Shown here one piece after another: positions 56,562 through 64,000 of a stretch of 64,000 bases of DNA. The notes beneath the pieces were generated by a model. It did no database searches, was not told the origin of the DNA, and worked only from the letters and a program-made list of their open reading frames with translations. The stretch spans positions 15,770,219 through 15,834,218 of the forward strand of contig NC_021683.1 of the NCBI RefSeq assembly GCF_000247815.1. The letters are read 5' to 3'. A program made the translations under genes and the position numbers. Source of the stretch: Ficedula albicollis. Lineage: Eukaryota; Chordata; Aves; Passeriformes; Muscicapidae. Positions within the stretch are counted from its first letter, which is position 1. Each line of letters begins with the position of its first letter.

Positions 56562-58944
56562 TCGTGGTTTGATATTTTTTCAAGTGCAGAATAAATGTTT
56601 GAACAGCAGGGCATCTGTAAAACTGTTCTTCAATGCCTCAACAGCAAAGTCTGAGGGGAAAAGAACTTTAAAGGCAATTCTAGTGGCAGAAGTTAATAAA
56701 AGTGGAAAGGGAAGAAATTAGGCAGTTCTGTGTTTTGTTTTTCTAGACAAAAAGGACAAAAAAATCATAGTTCTCAAAAAAGTGTTTAGTTTACATCTCA
56801 CAGGGCACCATAACCCACAGGAAATTGCCTGCAAATTGAGCAGAGGTGTCACTGTGACACAGAATTTGAATAAAAGGTGGAAAGCTGTTGCCTGGCATGG
56901 CCATCAAGTTTCTTGAGAAAGGGATAGCAAAGGGGTTCAGAAACAACTTGCAGGCACAGCCACAGAGAGGTTGAGAAGAGACAGTTCCCTCATTAATATT
57001 TGTTCTAATTATTAACTAAAGTGCTAGGTAACAATGAAATTAACACATTTGATATCAATATATAACAGTAAGCTGTGGTATAATGCAATTCATTTCCACA
57101 CAAGAGGGAATTACCTTCATAACTGAGCTATGGATCATTTCTTTGCCACTGGAAATAAATTGTGATCCATCACTGTCCAAAATTATCTACATATTGCATA
57201 GACAGTAACAAACTCACGTACCTGGCTCTGCACAGGCACCAGGGATCTGTTGCTCGAGAGGGGCACCAGCAGCCCACAGTGCCTCCAGAGGCAGAGCAGC
57301 CTGTGGAGCCCCAGCAGCTGTGCCTGCTGCTGTCCTGGGCTCACCAGCACCACAGCTGCCCCCTGCACCCGAGTGCCAGAGCTGCCCTGCAGCAGAACCC
57401 TGCACGGCTGTCACCCCTCCACGGCACCAGCCCCGGGGCATGGCTGCACACGCACCACCTCCTCCAGAAATACAGGACCACGGCACTAAAGGTGCATTTT
57501 GCTGTTCTCCAAAACCCGATCACATGCATTTATTTTTTTTTTTCTCATTTCCTGAAAAATGCAGCTGAGACCATATATTTTGGCTTGGATGTATCCAAAT
57601 ATTTCATTTCAATACTTTTGAAATTTCTTGTTTTAATAATGTTTTTTCTTGCCAAATTTTTTTCTTTTGTTTTAATTAGCTCACTGGGGGTATATTTAAA
57701 CTAGCATATATGCTGTTTGCTTGAAAAAGAACAAAACATTCCAATATTCTTCTCACATGAAAAAACCTCAGCTACGAAAGCCTATCAAAACCACTCAGTT
57801 CCTTGGAAATATTTTTGCTTTAAAATGGCTTTTTACTTAAAAAAAAAAATCATCTTTGTTATGCATCATTCAAAATCATCATTCAAAATCATCAAGTAAT
57901 ACTAAGGGTCATCTTCCAAATCATTTAATTTTGAGTTTATTGGGAGAAGAATCTTCTCAATCCTTAAAGAACCTGACTGCATCTGTACTTCACATGTGAA
58001 AAAAAAAAAAAATGGCAGAATGGGATCAGGAGCAGAATTGCTCCTAATGCTTACAGGATCAATATTATATTATATTCCCATTAAAAAAGAAACAGGGGAA
58101 AAGGATCACATTGGGTCATAAAGGGGAGCAGTGAGTAGGTCTCTGCCAGAGACAGTCCCTCTGCAGCCTGATCCTCACTCCCCATTCCATGGCACTGCAC
58201 AAGAGGTGGCTCCTGTCACTGCCCTGCTGCTGGCAGTGCACAGCCTTGTCCTAAATACTTGTCCCATTCTGTTTTAAACCAGACACCAGCCACCTGAGAA
58301 ATTAACAGAATATTTTTAAAATATGTAAGTAATCTTTGAAAAAACCTCAGAGTCCCCAGTTTTGGTGGGACCATTTGGAGTGAAGAGGTGGCTCTGTCCC
58401 AACACCAGTGCAGAGAAAGCCAAGAGAGGAACAGCAGCATGGAGATGATCTGACTGTGCCAATGAACCTTATTCACAAAATTAATCAGCAGAGGCAAGAG
58501 CAAACCAGCTAGGTGGATGGAGTCAATCAAAGATCTAATGCAAATGAAGACATAGAAAAGAGTTATATTAGTCTGTTAGAAAACTCCCACTCCACAGGCC
58601 TTCCACTCACAGCAAGAAAGGCAAACATTTCACCCACAACATGAGCTATTTCTACACTGAGACTAACTGATAATCCCATGTAAGTGAAATTGTATTTGAG
58701 ACTTCACTCCTTGGCAGAGATGCTGGCAGGCTCCTCATTAGGCAGTCAGGATGGGAGGCAGGAGCGACTGCCCTGCTTACAAGAGTGGCAAATGACAACA
58801 CTCTCTAAACAGGCACGGCAGTACTGATTACCCAGCACCTTGACAGGGACATTATTCCTGTTAGAAAGGTCAAAGGTTCTGCTTCATAGAGGCAAGACTG
58901 TCTATTATGGGAGAGAAATGTTACTTCCAAGTGAAGGGGTCAGC

Positions 58945-59200
58945 ACTTCTCTCGCACGCCGGCTCCAGTCCCCGGTACCTCGCACCGGAGCGCGAGCCCG
59001 CTGCAAGACGGATTGTTCTGCCCACTGGCAAGGTCAAGAATATTAATGTTGAACATGTTAATTTGATGTGATGCGCATGATTAATGCTTGTTTAGCTGGA
59101 TTTTTTGTATGTTGATAAATCTGCAGCCTTTTCATGCCGTTGAGAGGGTAGGTTTAAGTCACCGGGAAGCGGTGTGGACAGATGTGACACGGGATGCCAA
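58945..59200. promoter_or_regulatory. CpG-dense, ATTA-rich intronic element (candidate enhancer or alternative promoter)
   Basis: Ten CpG dinucleotides fall within 58953-59010, in DNA that is otherwise CpG-poor. This core is followed by several homeodomain-type ATTA/TAAT words (for example ATTAATG, GTTAATTTG and GATTAATGC), a palindromic AACATGTT and further scattered CpG up to about 59200. CpG retention in an intron suggests an unmethylated regulatory element. No exon or transcription start can be shown from sequence alone. Confidence 0.4.
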
Positions 59201-62200
59201 TCTAATGGGTGGCTATCATTATGCACTAAAAACTTTGAAGTCTACTTTGTTTGCTCCTTCATGAAAATACTGCAGCTGCCTGCCACAGAGAGCTCAGAAA
59301 CAGGCCAGAGGAAGCTAGCCAGCTGCTCTGATTCAGCATCCTGGACTGGTATTACATTTGGAGAGACTTCAGAGAGGCCAAATCAACTGTAAGTGTTAAG
59401 AGATGAGAATTACATGGGCAAGGACACACAGTGAAGAGATGATAACAAGGAATTAGCTTATATGTCATTACAGTGTGGGCCACCTAAGCACAGAACAAAG
59501 CAATTTTACATCAGGCACCTTTTCCTCATGTCACTGCATTCCAAACTCTGCTGGGTTTTGTGTAGTTTAAAGGAAGGTACAGGGCTCAGGTCTCCCATTC
59601 ACTTTAGACTTTACGGTGCCACAAGAAATGTGCCACACAGGCCACTCACAAATAAAGAGAGGAAACATTTAAAACCTGCTAATTCTGATAAGGGAGGCAT
59701 TCGTTTTTCTGAAACACAACACTATTTAGATGTTTCTTATATGACCAAGTAAAAACCCCACATTTATGGATTATCTCCTTCACTATATATACACCTGAAA
59801 AAACAGCATGCCCTAATATGAAATGATGGCTTAGAAACAACTTGGTACTATTGGACAGAATCATTTAACCAAGGTCTTCAAGAGCTTCAATGAGTGCTTT
59901 ATTTTTCACATCAGTCCTGTTGAAGAAACATCCTTATCCCCAGTTAAAGCTGAAAACCTGAAAAGAAGTTAAAAGTTAATTGTCTGGTGCTAGACAAGAA
60001 AATAAGTGAAGGAATCTGTCACTCCTGTAAGTTAATATATATAATTCAGCTATATACACAAAACATGGGAAGATGACTTAAGTTTGTTCTGTTCCTATGT
60101 TTCCTCATAGTGAGTTTATGTGAATAAAATATATGTGTATAATTGAAAATAACTGCCAGTTTTCAGCTGAAACAATTATTTCACCCAGTGAAATACCCAC
60201 AGGTGCATGCGCTCAGCACAACCCAGAGCCTGTGCTTACAGATCTCCTCTGAGCCAAGCTGCTGGGATCCAGCGAATGCTGAACCTGCAGACTGCCAGCA
60301 AACTTCTTTTCACAGTGGGGAAAATAGGGCAGGTTTCTGGAGCGTTGTCACAACTGTGCTATGAAGAGCTCTCTGCCCCCAGCACACAGCAGGACTCAGG
60401 GACGCTGTGACACCCACTCTGCCAGACCTGCGCTGGACATGGACCATGATGGATTGTGCCTCCCTCCTCCAAACCTGCACCCTGCCTCGATTCCTCCCTG
60501 GGGCCCAAACTCCCTGAATTCAACCTGCTGAGCAGGGTTTTTCTAAAACCTGCTCAAATTACCCACCCTTGCAACACAACACCGCTGTTTTCTGATGTGG
60601 AGAGGAGCTCCTGATCCCATCACACTGCAGTGTGATCTTCTGTCGGTAGGGCTGCACAAGGATCAGTCTGAAATCTCGCTTGAAGAGTTCACCTGCCACC
60701 TTCTACAAGAGCTTTTTGACAAGAAGGGATCCAAGCATCAAAAAGCCTTGATTGAGACCCAAGTTACTCAAACATATAATGAACAAAACCATATTTATTT
60801 CCAGGGACTTTCTTCAGGTACCATTCTTGTACAGTTGGGAGTGAATGACATGCTTATGAGAAACTTCACAAGAAGAGGAGTTCAGAGCCTCTCTGGCCAG
60901 GAAGAGCAGATTTTATGGGGTTTGACCTAAATTTGCAGTCACACACACAAAACACAACTGACTGCCTAAAGCACCACAGCTCATGTCCCAGTGTGTGTGC
61001 CCGCAGCTGGTTACCAGAAGCAAGGCAGGGTTGACAGTAATCCAGTGGAAAGGCTGAGAAAGGTTATGGAATGGTAGAATGGGAGAAGGACCTTCCTTGC
61101 TGTGGAATTTTGTGGAATCCATCTCCTTTCCCCTTTGCACTCTGAGGGAGTAGAGATTTGAACAGCTCCTATGGGAATATGCCTGGAATTTCTGCCTGAT
61201 CCTGCTGAAAAAGGAGGAAAAAAAAACCTTCTTGGCCTCTCTGTCACCACATAACCAGCCTTTCACAAGCACCACTAGCGCCAGACCCAGTGGGCAAACG
61301 AGCAACAGAGACTGGGAGCACCCAGTGGGAATTCTCAACTTCCTGGGTTTGATTCAGTCCAGGGTCTTGTGATCCCATTTCATCAACATTCCTGTAGCAC
61401 CCTCCTCTTCCTCCTCTCTCCACCCCTCCACCTTCCCCAGGAAAGGCTGCTCTTTCTCCAAGTGCACCAAAGTTTCAAATGAACACCATTCCACTGTCCA
61501 TGGGGTAGTTAGAGGCCAGGTACCCAGCCAGGAAGGGGAAACACCACCAGGGACTGGGGAACCAGGCACAGACTGCTGAAGTGTCAGCTCACAGGCAGCC
61601 CTAGAGTTTCAAAAATTTCACAGAAACTCCACAAATTCAACGACCAAGCGCATTACAAAGAGGAAATACCCCCACCTACATCTGCTGTATAAATTACTCA
61701 ACATGAATAAATGTGATCCACTCTTAAGTTAGACAAAAGTGGCATTTCCTTGGTTTCCAAGGCAGTTGCTTTGTGTGGAGTACTACAGACTTGCTGGAGA
61801 GCCCCACTCCATGCAAGCACACATGACAGTGGGAGTCACTGAAATAGGAGCTCAGCAGCAGAGAAAAAAGCTTCATGTTACATTTGACCCTAATTGTTCT
61901 TTGGACTCTGTCGAATTTTTCTAAGCACAGAATTACTATTTCCTCAAATGGACAAAAATATTTACCAGAACATTCAAAGAAAAAAAGAAAATTGTTTGTT
62001 TTGGGGCTTGCTTTCTTTTTTAGTTAAAAGTCACTGTCAACATCCTGGCAACAGAAAGCCAAATTCTCTGTATGAATTGGTACCAAAATACAGAATGACA
62101 CAATCTCTGCTTGATAGCAGACATTTGGGTGGCATCTTTTAATCACTGAAAAGCACACAGGGCATTCCACAAACTAATACAAGATTCACAGCCAACTCTG

Positions 62201-63554
62201 GGATAAGCAGCCATGAGCATAGAAGTTCTCAATATGGCTCTAATAGCTCGTAATTATTATAATCCTTCACTGAGCAAACAGATGTTGTAAGGGAACTTCA
62301 GTTTCTTCAAATGCAGTAATCAAACCATTCTGCTGCTGCCCTGCCTCTTCTCAGTAAATGCTTTGTATAGTGGAGTGGAAATAGCAAATGTAGTGACAAA
62401 ATGACCATTTAATTGTTCCAGAAATCTGTTTCTGAACAAAACTGATGTTGTCATTTCTCTTTATGCACATTTCTCTGTCTTGTGATTATGGTTTAGCCTC
62501 TTTTTTACACCGAGAAAAAATCTTGCACCCTACTATCTGTAATCTTCCCACATATTTGGTTGCTCCTAATTTGTCCACATCTTACAAGTTTTACAGTAAC
62601 TAGAATTTGGTGCTGCATTTGTGTTTAGCTGTACTAATATTAACACACATGTCTGGAGCTTCCACCTTCACTGTGGAATTTGTAAAAATCAAGTTTTCAC
62701 CTAAAATGCCTCAGTACATTACAGTGAGTCATTCTCCTTGGTGATTTATTTGTAAATAATCATGATTACTTAAGACATTCAAAATGTACCAAAGACCTTC
62801 AGCCTGATCCTTCATTTTGCTGCAAACTTGCATTCTCCCATTGAAGCCCTTTCTACAGTAGTTTCAATAGCTATTTTGGCTGCAGTGCCTCCTTACAATA
62901 AACTCTATACATCTGTATGAATGGTATAGTAGAAATCCAAATGATTTCAATCACAATTTCAGCTATTGTGAACTCGTGCTTATAATGAAGTTCCTCTGTT
63001 AAGAAAGGAGCTCAGTGTGGGCCAACAAAGCTTTGTGTCCTTTCACAGTTGCTATTCAGCCCTCATTTAAGAAAAACAACTATTGACTGCAATATGAATC
63101 TTAGGACTTGCAACAAGCAGAGATTCTCAGGATTACCTCTACAAGATGGCCCCAGCTTGTTTTGTATGTGGAGCAAAAAGAAGCACTGAATATTCATTTC
63201 ACACATTTGCTAGCCATACTGATATACACTGCTGTAAATGAGTCTCTATCTACCGGCACCTATTGAACAGAAGGGTATTTGAATAGGTGGGGTTTGCTAT
63301 AACGCCACGCTAAGATAATGTGCTAGAAACAAATGGTTCACTGATTCCTGAATAGAAAATTTGCTGGGAAACCCTGAGAACTAGGAGACGAGGGGGAGGG
63401 GATTAAAATGTCGCTTCTGAGCCACCAACCAAACTCCTGTCATTTTTAAAAGATGTTCCTGTGGCACAGTATGAATAGTTTATAGCCATGATTGTGAACA
63501 TTCAATGTCATATAAGAAAAGACACTTGTCAAGAGCCTTTCCCTTACCAGCACC

Positions 63555-63640
63555 CTCATCATGACCTGTGTTAATGAAGTTAATTGAATTTAAGATCAAT
63601 AATGGTTAATTATTGCAATTTGACATTCCGAGATAAATGG
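63555..63640. promoter_or_regulatory. ATTA-rich candidate conserved element
   Basis: About 85 bp holding several TTAAT/ATTA words (GTTAATGAAG, GTTAATTGAA, CAATAATGG, GTTAATTATTGC), the usual core of homeodomain binding sites, in non-repetitive intron sequence. This is pattern recognition only; AT-rich DNA gives such words by chance. Confidence 0.25.
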
Positions 63641-64000
63641 CTTTAAGACAGAGAAATGTGTGTGTATGTGAATTCTCTCCAAAGAAGGTGAACACATTAC
63701 AGCCTAAGAGGGATCACACAGTCCTTCCATTGATCCTGGTACAATCTGATCGACCTAATCCTCTGATGAATGTGGGCTTTTCACAGCTACAAGTAAATGT
63801 TCTACAAGACTACTCTAACCCTTGTCACTGACCAAATCTATATGAGCTGTACACTAGAAATCTATTGAGATAGATTAAAGAACTGCTGTAGAAACAAGAG
63901 ATGCTTCAATAAAGATGAAGGTTTATTATATTGACTATTAATGTTACATGCAGTATGTAATTATGAATGCTTATGGATCATAAGAGTTTAATTTTGGTCA

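Larger units (their letters stand above)
53306..64000 (-). other. TSHZ3: TSHZ3 intron 1 (partial)
   Basis: The region upstream of the acceptor is read as the long first intron. I looked on the minus strand for a short exon encoding an Arg/Lys-rich start (family pattern Met-Pro-Arg-Arg-Lys) followed by a GT donor and found none before the window edge. Simple repeats include a GAAA-type tract at about 56524-56561. A CpG-dense element lies near 59 kb and ATTA-rich stretches near 63.6 kb. The open frame at 60595-60930 on the plus strand (111 codons) is unrecognised and probably chance. Confidence 0.7.

Noticed and set aside
58950..59010. First coding exon of TSHZ3
   Set aside because: The GC-rich sequence does not encode the expected Arg/Lys-rich start on the minus strand, and no suitable ATG with an in-phase donor is present.
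60595..60930. 111-codon plus-strand open frame inside the TSHZ3 intron
   Set aside because: There is no known domain, no clear splice sites and no sign of a retrocopy such as a poly-A tail or target-site duplication.

Overview
This window is vertebrate nuclear DNA, most likely from a bird. It has long AT-rich stretches without genes, one intron-bearing developmental regulator, and the only transposon relics I can recognise are CR1-type LINE fragments. I see no mammalian SINE or L1 sequence. A turtle or crocodilian is not excluded, and I cannot name a species.

The only protein-coding gene I can support is TSHZ3 (teashirt zinc finger homeobox 3), on the minus strand. Its large terminal exon spans about 50.1-53.3 kb and encodes nearly the whole protein: three N-terminal teashirt zinc fingers, a CtBP-type PIDLT motif, an atypical homeodomain and two C-terminal zinc fingers. 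The short first coding exon is not visible and should lie beyond the right edge, so 53.3-64 kb is read as TSHZ3 intron 1. The 3' UTR runs leftwards to about 48.4 kb. Everything from 1 to about 48 kb is gene-poor flank 3' of the gene.

Layout from left to right: AT-rich flank; a 469-bp AAGG microsatellite with an adjacent 40-bp duplication (3.5-4.1 kb); a 39-bp minisatellite (6.8-7.6 kb); a cluster of GATTTAYAAAT motifs (15.1-15.5 kb); a decayed CR1-like LINE (18.3-19.3 kb); three enormous uninterrupted C homopolymers of 789, 618 and 841 bp (31.7, 35.7 and 39.9 kb), each between A or T runs; a second CR1-like relic (37.8-38.1 kb); a GC-richer patch (38.8-39.5 kb); the TSHZ3 3' end, which holds a perfect 635-bp tandem duplication covering the last 127 codons and part of the 3' UTR; the main TSHZ3 exon; and the intron, which contains a CpG-dense, ATTA-rich element near 59 kb.

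I found no new gene system. The items most worth checking are the poly-C trio and the 635-bp duplication, both of which may be assembly errors, then the GATTTAYAAAT cluster and the CpG/ATTA element as possible TSHZ3 regulatory DNA. The many open frames outside TSHZ3 are explained by repeats, by antisense reading of the TSHZ3 exon or by chance.
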